From positions 169,042-233,041 of the forward strand of contig CALJPQ010000013.1 of the NCBI GenBank assembly GCA_937980645.1: a stretch of 64,000 bases of DNA. The letters are read 5' to 3'. Below the pieces are notes generated by a model. That model worked only from the letters and a program-made list of their open reading frames with translations, made no database searches and had not been told where the DNA came from. A program made the translations under genes and the position numbers. Shown here in pieces: positions 57,694 through 64,000 of the stretch (within the stretch, counting starts at the first letter, position 1; each line of letters opens with the position of its first letter). The DNA is from an uncultured Saprospiraceae bacterium. Lineage in GTDB: Bacteria > Bacteroidota > Bacteroidia > Chitinophagales > Saprospiraceae.

Positions 57694-59238
57694 ATGGAAA
57701 GAAAAGAGGAGTTTTCAGAAGGCCGCGACCAGGCACCGGGCAATGGCCGCTCGCGCAGGAACCCTCGCGGTAGCGAAGGACTTTCCAACTATGTGTTTGG
57801 AAAAGTGCAGCCGCAAGCGCTTGAATTAGAGGAAGCTGTCTTGGGCGCGCTCATGCTGGAACGCGACGTGCTGCCGGTAGTGATGGACATTTTGCGCCCG
57901 GAGAGCTTCTACACCCCGGCCCATCAGGCTATTTATCGCGCCATCATCCGCCTCTTTGAGCGCTCGCATCCGGTGGACCTGCTTACGGTAACCGAAGAGC
58001 TGCGTAAAAGCGGCGATATCGAGCTCGTGGGTGGCAGTTATTATCTGGTTGAGCTGACCAACCGCGTGGCTTCGGCGGCCAATGCCGAGTACCACGCGCG
58101 CATCATAGCGCAAAAGCACATCCTGCGCGAAATGATTCGCCTGAGCCATCGCACCCTGGAAGAAGCCTACAAAGAGACGACTGACGTCTTTTCACTGCTC
58201 GACGAAACGGAAAAAGGTTTGTTTGCCATCACCCAAAACAACCTCAGCCGCACTTTTGAAAGCATGAGTGCACTCAGCGGGCGTGTTCTGCGTGAGCTGG
58301 AGGTTCTGGCCCAAAAATCCGATGGCCTCACAGGCATCCCTTCCGGCTTCCCGGACGTGGACCGCATTACTTCGGGTTGGCAGCCGTCCGATCTCATCAT
58401 TTTGGCGGCCCGCCCTGGCATGGGTAAAACGGCTTGCGTGCTCACCATGGCGCTCAATGCAGCTCGCGATTTTGGCAAGCCGGTCGCCATCTTCTCTTTG
58501 GAAATGGCCAGCACTCAGCTGGTGCAGCGCCTCATCTCCATGGCCTCCGAAATACCCGGTACCAAGATGCGCAATGGCCGGCTGGAAGACTACGAATGGC
58601 AGCAGTTGCAGCGGGCTGTCGAGAGCCTGTCCAACGTGCCCATCTTCATTGACGACACACCAGGCATCAACATCTTTGAATTGCGTGCCAAATGCCGCCG
58701 CCTGAAAATCCAGCACGACATTCAGCTGGTTATTATTGACTACCTGCAGCTGATGAGCGGTGCCAGCGAGAACATGCGCAACACCAACCGCGAGCAGGAA
58801 ATCGCCGGCATCTCGCGGGCGCTCAAAAACATGGCCAAAGAACTCAACGTCCCGGTCATTGCCCTGTCGCAGCTCAGCCGGGCCGTCGAAGTGCGCGGTG
58901 GCGTCAAACGTCCACAACTCAGCGACCTACGTGAGTCTGGGGCTATCGAACAGGATGCCGACATCGTGGCCTTTCTGTACCGCCCCGACTACTACGGTCT
59001 CGTCGAGGACGAGAGCGGCCGACCGGTGCAAGGCATCGTCGAATTCATCATTGCCAAACACCGCCACGGCGCTACCGACACCGTGCGCCTGCGCTTCGCG
59101 CGTGAGTTCTCCCGCTTCGAGAATATCGAAGACCCCGTCTTTTCCAGCCTGAAAGACCCCAGAGACCTCAACGCCCTGCCTGCTGGCACCATCCTTGAGT
59201 CGAAGATTAACCTCGCCTCCGAAGAGCCGCCCTTTTAG
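57694..59238 (+). CDS. dnaB: replicative DNA helicase DnaB
   Basis: Ring helicase of the replisome. The 514-residue protein has the N-terminal domain (LELEEAVLGALMLERDVLPV, YRAIIRLFERSHPVDLLTVT), a linker helix, and the RecA-like motor from ~residue 205: SGFPDVDRITSGWQPSDLII, Walker A ARPGMGKTACVLTMAL near 240, FSLEMASTQLVQRLIS, IDDTPGINIFELRAKCRRL, Walker B VIIDYLQLMSG near 348, SQLSRAVEVRGGVKRPQLSD, LRESGAIEQDADIV and the arginine-finger region near KHRHGATDTVRLRF. The ATG at 57694 is used; the frame is open to 57646. It lies behind a cluster of DnaA-box-like sites and 85 bases before serC. Confidence 0.96.
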   Translation: MERKEEFSEGRDQAPGNGRSRRNPRGSEGLSNYVFGKVQPQALELEEAVLGALMLERDVLPVVMDILRPESFYTPAHQAIYRAIIRLFERSHPVDLLTVTEELRKSGDIELVGGSYYLVELTNRVASAANAEYHARIIAQKHILREMIRLSHRTLEEAYKETTDVFSLLDETEKGLFAITQNNLSRTFESMSALSGRVLRELEVLAQKSDGLTGIPSGFPDVDRITSGWQPSDLIILAARPGMGKTACVLTMALNAARDFGKPVAIFSLEMASTQLVQRLISMASEIPGTKMRNGRLEDYEWQQLQRAVESLSNVPIFIDDTPGINIFELRAKCRRLKIQHDIQLVIIDYLQLMSGASENMRNTNREQEIAGISRALKNMAKELNVPVIALSQLSRAVEVRGGVKRPQLSDLRESGAIEQDADIVAFLYRPDYYGLVEDESGRPVQGIVEFIIAKHRHGATDTVRLRFAREFSRFENIEDPVFSSLKDPRDLNALPAGTILESKINLASEEPPF

Positions 59239-59270
59239 GCCTTATCGGTGCGCAGCCTGAAACGCTGCCT

Positions 59271-59278
59271 TACTTTTG
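59271..59278 (+). promoter_or_regulatory. -7 promoter element TACTTTTG for serC
   Basis: Matches TAnnTTTG, 44 bases before the serC ATG at 59323. Confidence 0.5.
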
Positions 59279-59322
59279 CGCCAACCTCGGCAGCCGCAAA
59301 AAGACGAGGCATCTGTTGACAC

Positions 59323-60405
59323 ATGAAAAAACATAACTTCTCCGCCGGCCCAGCCATCCTGCCGGCAACCGTCCTCAAAGAAGCCGCTAAAGGAGTGCTC
59401 AACTACCAGGGCAGCGGCCTCAGCCTGCTGGAAATGAGTCACCGCGGCCCAGAATTCACGGCCATCATTGAAGAAGCCTCCGCCTTAGTGGAAGAGCTGC
59501 TGGAAATCCCTCCTAACAGCGGCTACCACGTACTGTGGCTCACCGGCGGCGCCAGCACCCAATTCTTTATGGTGCCCATGAACCTCTTAGACAGCACCCA
59601 AATGGCCGCTTATGTGGACACCGGCACCTGGGCCAACAAAGCCATTAAAGAAGCCAAAGCCTTCGGGCAAATCGAGGTGCTCGCTTCTTCCAAAGAGCAA
59701 AACTACACCTTCATACCCAAGGGCTGGAAGGTGCCCAAAAATGCTCGTTACCTGCACCTGACGAGCAATAACACCATTTTCGGCACCCAATACCAGCGCT
59801 TCCCTAAGTCCCCCGTGCCTATCGTGTGCGATATGTCGTCGGACTTTCTGAGCCGCCCCATAGATGTGTCGGCCTTTGGCCTGATTTACGCCGGCGCCCA
59901 GAAGAACCTCGGCCCGGCAGGCGTAACGGTCGTCATCGTGCGCGAAGACATGCTCGGACAGGTCAATCGCCACCTGCCCACCATGCTTGACTACCGCACT
60001 TTCATCAAAGAGAAATCGCTGTACAATACTCCTCCGGTTTTCCCCATATACGTCTCCATGCTCACGCTGCGCTGGCTTAAAAAACTGGGCGGCACCAAAG
60101 TTATCCACCGCCGCAACAAGGCCAAAGCCAAGCTGCTGTACGACGAGGTGGACGCTAACCCGCTCTTCGTCGGTACCGCAGCTAAAGAGGACCGCTCGCT
60201 GATGAACGCCTGCTTCGTCATGGCGCCGGGTTACGAGGCACTGGAAAAAGAGTTCCTGAAAGAAGCCGAAGCCAACGGCATCGTCGGCCTCAAAGGCCAC
60301 CGCTCGGTGGGCGGCTTCCGTGCCTCCATGTACAACGCCTTGCCCAAAAGCAGCGTCCAGGTGTTGGTTGACCTCATGCGCGACTTCGCCAGACGCAAAG
60401 GCTGA
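59323..60405 (+). CDS. serC: phosphoserine aminotransferase
   Basis: PLP enzyme converting 3-phosphohydroxypyruvate and glutamate to phosphoserine (serine and, through 4-hydroxythreonine phosphate, pyridoxal phosphate synthesis). The 360-residue protein starts MKKHNFSAGPAILPATVLKE with the family's N-F-x-A-G-P-A motif; GSGLSLLEMSHRGPEF, WLTGGASTQFFMVPMNLL, SDFLSRPIDVSAFGLIYAGA and the PLP lysine in AQKNLGPAGVTVVI near residue 195 follow. RSVGGFRASMYNALP near the end is also characteristic. serA and serB are not in the window. pdxH, another vitamin B6 gene, lies about 2 kb downstream on the other strand. Confidence 0.96.
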   Translation: MKKHNFSAGPAILPATVLKEAAKGVLNYQGSGLSLLEMSHRGPEFTAIIEEASALVEELLEIPPNSGYHVLWLTGGASTQFFMVPMNLLDSTQMAAYVDTGTWANKAIKEAKAFGQIEVLASSKEQNYTFIPKGWKVPKNARYLHLTSNNTIFGTQYQRFPKSPVPIVCDMSSDFLSRPIDVSAFGLIYAGAQKNLGPAGVTVVIVREDMLGQVNRHLPTMLDYRTFIKEKSLYNTPPVFPIYVSMLTLRWLKKLGGTKVIHRRNKAKAKLLYDEVDANPLFVGTAAKEDRSLMNACFVMAPGYEALEKEFLKEAEANGIVGLKGHRSVGGFRASMYNALPKSSVQVLVDLMRDFARRKG

Positions 60406-60407
60406 CG

Positions 60408-60433
60408 AAGGAGGCCTTCGCCAAGCCCTCCTT
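60408..60433 (+). terminator. weak hairpin after serC
   Basis: AAGGAGG (60408-60414) pairs with CCTCCTT (60427-60433). There is no long T-tract, so it may only stabilise the 3' end. Confidence 0.35.
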
Positions 60434-60436
60434 AGT

Positions 60437-60560
60437 GTCTCTTTGCATTGCGCCATTGGTGCCTTTGCGGCCTAGAAAAACTCTTTGAGCCTTTGTAGGT
60501 GTAAGATTTATTCGTGCATTCATAGCCTGAGAAATTCTTTGTGCCCTTGTGGTAAAACCA
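60437..60560. repeat. degenerate TCTTTG...CTTTGTGG repeat cluster
   Basis: Three related stretches, around 60437-60475, 60482-60500 and 60536-60556, share TCTTTGnGCC(C/T)TTGYGG followed by A-rich sequence. They resemble a low-complexity spacer repeat I associate with Bacteroidota intergenic DNA. The cluster sits between serC and the SDR gene. Confidence 0.5.
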
Positions 60561-60569
60561 ACAGCGTCT

Positions 60570-61349
60570 ATGATTTTCAAAGAAGGTCTTTTTTCAGGTA
60601 AAGTTGCCCTGGTTACTGGCGGCGGCAGCGGCATTGGGCTGGAAATCGCGCGCCAATTCCTGGTCTCAGGCGCTGAAGTGTACATAGCCTCGCGTAAGGC
60701 ACAGCGCTTAGAAGAAGCCATGAACGTGTTGCAGCCGTTGGGCATCGTGCACAGTTATCAAATGGACATCCGCGAGCCTGACCAGGTGGCCGGATTGGCC
60801 GAGTTTATCGCCGAGCGGAGTGGGCGGCTAGATATTCTGGTAAATAACGCCGGTGGGCAGTTTCCCAGCCGGGCCGAAGACATCACACCCAAAGGCTGGC
60901 AGGCCGTCATCAATACCAACCTGAACGGCACGTGGTACGTAACGCAGGCCATGGCGAGGCGCTTCTTTTTCGAGCAAAGAGGGGGAGTAGTGGTCAGTAT
61001 CGTAGTCAACCACTACCGCGGCTTTCCGGGCATGGCCCACACAGGTGCAGCGCGCGCGGGCGTGAGCAACCTCACACAATCGCTGGCCGTCGAGTGGGCG
61101 CAGCGCGGTATTCGCCTTAATTGCGTGGCTCCGGGTATCATCCGCAGCAGCGGCTTAGAGCAGTACCCACCCGAATTGGTCGCCGGCATTTCCCAGCATA
61201 TCCCGATGAAGCGACTTGGCGGCACAGAGGAAGTTGCAGCGATCGTCCTGTTTTTGGCCAGCCCGGCGGCAACCTACATCACCGGTGAGACCATCTATGT
61301 GGATGGCGGCGCCCACCTTTGGGGCGACGTCTGGCAATACAGTGAATGA
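60570..61349 (+). CDS. SDR family oxidoreductase resembling trans-2-enoyl-CoA / dienoyl-CoA reductases
   Basis: A 259-residue short-chain dehydrogenase. The cofactor loop is ALVTGGGSGIGLEIA near residue 15, NNAG is in ILVNNAGGQFPSRAED near 90, and VDGG in TIYVDGGAH near the end. In place of the usual catalytic Tyr-x-x-x-Lys it has HTGAARAGVSNLTQSLAVEW, the form seen in peroxisomal PECR and 2,4-dienoyl-CoA reductases; this supports an acyl-CoA reductase role and makes ordinary alcohol dehydrogenase chemistry unlikely. The ATG at 60570 is used; a GTG at 60549 lies inside a repeat-like spacer. The next gene overlaps its stop by four bases. Confidence 0.82.
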   Translation: MIFKEGLFSGKVALVTGGGSGIGLEIARQFLVSGAEVYIASRKAQRLEEAMNVLQPLGIVHSYQMDIREPDQVAGLAEFIAERSGRLDILVNNAGGQFPSRAEDITPKGWQAVINTNLNGTWYVTQAMARRFFFEQRGGVVVSIVVNHYRGFPGMAHTGAARAGVSNLTQSLAVEWAQRGIRLNCVAPGIIRSSGLEQYPPELVAGISQHIPMKRLGGTEEVAAIVLFLASPAATYITGETIYVDGGAHLWGDVWQYSE

Positions 61350-62176
61350 GATTTCGACACATCCTCCCGCAAACCGTGGGCCTGCTGTTGGCCCTCTTGC
61401 CCTGGATGGCTATAGGGCAGGAGCCATTGGATACGCTTGCGCTGCGCAATACCTTCCCGCTTCTGACGCGGTTTGCCACGGCGGATAACCTGGGCAATCT
61501 GTACCTCATCACACCGCAAAATGCTGTGGAGAAATACAGTCCCGATGGCCGTTTGCTCACCCGCTACACCAACAACCGCGCGGGCTTTGCCTCGACAGTG
61601 GATGCCACCAACCCAATGAAAATCATCGTCTGGTATGCTGACTTTCGCGTGGTGGCCTTCTTAGACCGCAACCTGACGCCCTTAGGCGAGCTGAACCTCA
61701 TCCAGGCCGGCTATCCGGAGGTGCGTACGATAGCCTCTGCTACCGACGGTAACCTCTGGATATACGATGAGGTGGCGTTTCAACTCAGAAAAATTAGCCC
61801 GGAAGGCACTACTTTGGCCGAAAGTCAGCGCCTCAACGCCCTGCTGCCCGAACGGCTGCCCATTGAAAGCCTGCGCGACGACGGCAGCTCGGTGTACGCC
61901 TTTGCCCCTGACGTAGGCTTGCTCAGCTTCGACGCCTACGCCCAGTTCCGCTATCGGCAGCCCATAGAAGGCGCTAAAGCCTGCATCGCCGCCTTCGAGC
62001 GCGCGGCCTGCCTGACCGATAGCCACCTGCTGCTGCTCGACCGTCTGCGCCTGACCGAACGCCGTCTGCCACTGCCGCCTGTCATGGTTGCGCAAAAAGC
62101 ACCCGCCTGGCTGGCAGAGGGACACCTGTTGGTACAAAACGGCGCCCGGTTGGAAGTGTGGCAATGGCGCAACTAA
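61346..62176 (+). CDS. secreted protein with propeller-like repeats, unknown function
   Basis: A 276-residue secreted protein. Signal peptide [20 protein letters not shown] is cleaved near AIGQ. The rest is beta-rich with loosely repeated units ([58 protein letters not shown]), suggesting a small propeller. I do not recognise a named family; similar proteins of about 270 residues are common in Bacteroidota. It overlaps the SDR stop by four bases (ATGA), indicating translational coupling, and its stop overlaps the convergent pdxH stop. Confidence 0.7.
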   Translation: MRFRHILPQTVGLLLALLPWMAIGQEPLDTLALRNTFPLLTRFATADNLGNLYLITPQNAVEKYSPDGRLLTRYTNNRAGFASTVDATNPMKIIVWYADFRVVAFLDRNLTPLGELNLIQAGYPEVRTIASATDGNLWIYDEVAFQLRKISPEGTTLAESQRLNALLPERLPIESLRDDGSSVYAFAPDVGLLSFDAYAQFRYRQPIEGAKACIAAFERAACLTDSHLLLLDRLRLTERRLPLPPVMVAQKAPAWLAEGHLLVQNGARLEVWQWRN

Positions 62177-62832
62177 GGCGCCAGACGCGCAATGGCCCAC
62201 CCCTGCTCGCCTAACGTGTAGCAAATGCGGTCGTGCATGCGGCTGGGGCGTCCCTGCCAGAACTCAAAATAAGCCGGCACTACCCGATAGCCGCCCCAAA
62301 ACGGCGGCAACGGCAGCACTTCGTCGTGCTTAAACTGGGCAGCCAACTCCTGGTAGCGCTGCTCCACCACATCGCGCCCGGCAATAACCCGGCTCTGCGG
62401 GCTGGCCCACGCGCCCAACTGACTTTCCTTGGGCCGGCTCTGAAAATAGGCGATGGACTCATCGGCTGAAACACGCTCTACCCGGCCTTCGAGGCGCACC
62501 TGCCGCTCCAGCTCGGGCCAGAAAAAGAGCAGAGCTGCCTGGGGGTTTTGCTCCAATTCCGCCCCTTTACGGCTTTCGTAATTGGTGTAAAAAACCAGCC
62601 CGCGCGCATCAAAGCCCTTGAGCAAAACCACCCGCGCGCTCGGGCGGCCATCGGCTGTAGCCGTGGCTAACGTCATAGCTGTCGGCTCAGGCAATTCGCT
62701 GTTGAGCGCCTGTTGCATCCAGCGCTCCAACTGGGCAAAAGGGTCAGGGTCAACGTCCGTTTCGGAAAGAGAAGCCATCGCGTAATCGCGCCGCAAGGCG
62801 GCCAGTTCTGCGCTTATCGTCGTGAGAGCCAT
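62173..62832 (-). CDS. pdxH: pyridoxamine 5'-phosphate oxidase
   Basis: FMN enzyme that oxidises pyridoxine/pyridoxamine 5'-phosphate to PLP. The 219-residue protein has the family order: [16 protein letters not shown] near the start, [40 protein letters not shown] (FMN contacts), [20 protein letters not shown], and the C-terminal signature [28 protein letters not shown] with the R-x-x-D-R phosphate-binding arginines. The ATG at 62832 begins [17 protein letters not shown]. Its stop overlaps that of the convergent propeller-like gene by four bases. Confidence 0.94.
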   Translation of the reverse strand: MALTTISAELAALRRDYAMASLSETDVDPDPFAQLERWMQQALNSELPEPTAMTLATATADGRPSARVVLLKGFDARGLVFYTNYESRKGAELEQNPQAALLFFWPELERQVRLEGRVERVSADESIAYFQSRPKESQLGAWASPQSRVIAGRDVVEQRYQELAAQFKHDEVLPLPPFWGGYRVVPAYFEFWQGRPSRMHDRICYTLGEQGWAIARLAP

Positions 62833-62876
62833 ACGGTTCCTAATTTTGAGGCGAAAGTACGGCGCAATGGCGGCCT

Positions 62877-62884
62877 TACCTTTG
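62877..62884 (+). promoter_or_regulatory. -7 promoter element TACCTTTG abutting the xerD start
   Basis: Matches TAnnTTTG and ends 6 bases before the xerD ATG at 62891, so the transcript would begin at or within a few bases of the start codon. Confidence 0.5.
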
Positions 62885-62890
62885 CTAACC

Positions 62891-63817
62891 ATGATAGACT
62901 GGACGACGGCGCTTAAGCAATTCGACAGCCACCTGCGCTTAGAGCGCTCGATGAGCGAACATACGTTGGCCGCTTACATGGCAGACGTGCAGAAATTCCG
63001 CCAATACCTGCAGCTGCGCGATCAGGAGCGCTTGCCGCTGGAGGTACAGGCCGACGATATCACGCACTTCGTCTATTGGCTCAACGACCTGGGGCTGGAA
63101 GCCAGTTCGCAGGCCCGCATCCTCTCCGGCTTGAGGGCCTTCTACCGTTTCCTGATGCTGGAAGACTATCTCGAAAACGACCCTACCGACGCTATAGAAA
63201 TGCCTCGCCTGCGCGCGCATCTACCACAGGTGCTCTCTGTAGGCGAAGTGCAACGGCTGCTGGCCAGCATCGGTACCGAAACGCCATTAGACGTGCGCAA
63301 CCGCGCCATCGTGGAGACGCTCTACGCCTGCGGGCTACGGGTAAGCGAGCTGGTAAACCTGCGCTGCACCGACCTGTCGCTGCCCGCCGGCTTCCTCAAA
63401 GTGCGCGGAAAAGGACGCAAAGAACGATTCGTGCCCATCGGTCCAGAACCCGCCCGCTTCTTACAACGCTATTTAGACGAAGTGCGCCCAACGCTGCCCA
63501 TCCAGCCGGGCCACGAAGCGTTCGTCTTCCTCAACCGACGCGGTGCCCGCATGAGCCGGGTCATGATTTTTTTATTGATAAAAAAACTGGCCGCTCAGGC
63601 CGGTATCACCAAAAACATCAGCCCCCACACCTTCCGGCACTCCTTCGCTACCCACCTCATCGAAGGCGGCGCCGACCTCAAAGCCGTGCAGGACATGCTC
63701 GGCCACGAAAGCATCACCACCACCGAAATCTACACGCACTTAGACGCCGAGTACCTCAAGGAAACCATCTACCTCTACCACCCGCGACTGCAATTTGGGA
63801 AAGAAAGAGGGAAATGA
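62891..63817 (+). CDS. xerD: tyrosine recombinase XerD
   Basis: Site-specific recombinase that resolves chromosome dimers at dif with XerC. The 308-residue protein has the SAM-like N-terminal core-binding domain ([20 protein letters not shown]) and the catalytic domain with Arg in [14 protein letters not shown], Lys in [14 protein letters not shown], the H-x-x-R box in [20 protein letters not shown], His in [16 protein letters not shown] and the nucleophile Tyr. Length and motifs fit housekeeping XerD rather than a phage integrase. The ATG at 62891 is required to include the N-terminal helix. Confidence 0.92.
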   Translation: MIDWTTALKQFDSHLRLERSMSEHTLAAYMADVQKFRQYLQLRDQERLPLEVQADDITHFVYWLNDLGLEASSQARILSGLRAFYRFLMLEDYLENDPTDAIEMPRLRAHLPQVLSVGEVQRLLASIGTETPLDVRNRAIVETLYACGLRVSELVNLRCTDLSLPAGFLKVRGKGRKERFVPIGPEPARFLQRYLDEVRPTLPIQPGHEAFVFLNRRGARMSRVMIFLLIKKLAAQAGITKNISPHTFRHSFATHLIEGGADLKAVQDMLGHESITTTEIYTHLDAEYLKETIYLYHPRLQFGKERGK

Positions 63818-63843
63818 AAAGGGAAAGACCCGGTACAAGGCCG

Positions 63844-64000
63844 TTATTCTATGACTTTTACTTTTGCGGCTATTTTTTTGTCCAAAAAGCCGATGCCCAT
63901 CAGTATGACGGGTTTGCCCTGCGCCAGATAAGGTCGGTGGTATTGGTTGTCTTCGATTTGTTTGAGGGCTTGGGCAGCCAGGGTGCTGGCGTTTTTGAGG
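63844..64000 (-). CDS. C-terminal end of a PDDEXK_9 / AAA-ATPase-like protein, cut by window edge
   Basis: Only the last ~51 codons are in the window: ALKQIEDNQYHRPYLAQGKP, VILMGIGFLDKKIAAKVKVI, E then stop. The A-x-x-Q-I-x-x-x-x-Y...G-K-x-x-x-x-x-G-I-x-F pattern is the usual end of the PD-(D/E)XK nuclease-like domain (PDDEXK_9) that follows an AAA-ATPase-like domain in a widespread Bacteroidota family. The stop TAA is at 63844-63846. The ATPase half lies beyond 64000 and cannot be checked. Confidence 0.65.
   Translation of the reverse strand, partial: LKNASTLAAQALKQIEDNQYHRPYLAQGKPVILMGIGFLDKKIAAKVKVIE

Noticed and set aside
62891..63817. Tyrosine recombinase as a sign of an integrated element
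   Set aside because: Length and motifs are those of housekeeping XerD; no att repeats, tRNA or phage genes nearby.
1..64000. tRNA or rRNA genes in the intergenic gaps
   Set aside because: No T-loop-like GTTCGANNC with matching stems and no rRNA-like conserved stretches seen in any gap.

Overview
The window is a GC-rich stretch of chromosome from a member of the Bacteroidota. Several signs point there. Many gene starts are preceded by the Bacteroidota-type -7 element TAnnTTTG, twice with a matching -33 TTG. There is a type IX secretion type B (CHU_C) C-terminal domain, a TonB receptor paired with a DUF4249 lipoprotein, an ECF sigma factor next to a membrane-anchored outer-membrane barrel protein, and lipoproteins and DinB, DUF4143 and PDDEXK_9 proteins of the kinds common in that phylum. 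The class cannot be fixed by eye; Saprospiria or Chitinophagia would fit the GC content and the very large adhesin-like protein. No rRNA, tRNA, CRISPR array or transposase is visible.

Layout. 0-13.5 kb: partial dihydroorotase, GNAT and DinB proteins, RfbB, a leftward three-gene group (sugar dehydrogenase lipoprotein, BASS transporter, purine nucleoside phosphorylase), PnuC with a large FtsX-type permease, a double-length SpoIIM-like membrane protein and an RsmF-like rRNA methylase. 13.6-17.6 kb: a leftward operon of a secreted lipoprotein, a small outer-membrane protein, an ECF sigma factor and a protein that joins an inner-membrane anchor to an outer-membrane barrel. 17.7-24.1 kb: an orphan AAA/DUF4143 ATPase behind a 36-bp inverted repeat, chromosomal parAB, and small housekeeping genes carrying a dispersed palindromic repeat. 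24.2-31.5 kb: GH1 glycosidase, TonB receptor with DUF4249 partner, malate dehydrogenase and a thioredoxin-fold redox protein.

31.5-41.9 kb is dominated by one 3,179-residue secreted protein with 23 PKD-like repeats, a five-repeat higher-order period of exactly 434 residues, and a beta-propeller inserted inside repeat 22. 42-54.5 kb: orphan RND pump, biotin carrier with a PP2C phosphatase, frr, LETM1-like protein, MoxR, acyltransferase, M43 metalloprotease, DUF2237, a stand-alone nuoN and threonine aldolase. 54.5-64 kb: a TMTC-like GT-C/TPR protein, a small cysteine-rich secreted protein, dnaB behind a cluster of DnaA-box-like sites, serC, an SDR without the usual Tyr/Lys dyad, pdxH, xerD and the end of a PDDEXK_9 protein.

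The strongest leads beyond routine annotation are: the palindromic repeat family with covarying arms (20.77-23.50 kb), the inverted repeat over the 17.73-kb promoter, the DnaA-box cluster before dnaB with parAB about 37 kb away, the trans-envelope architecture of the ECF operon, and the nested and periodic structure of the giant protein.
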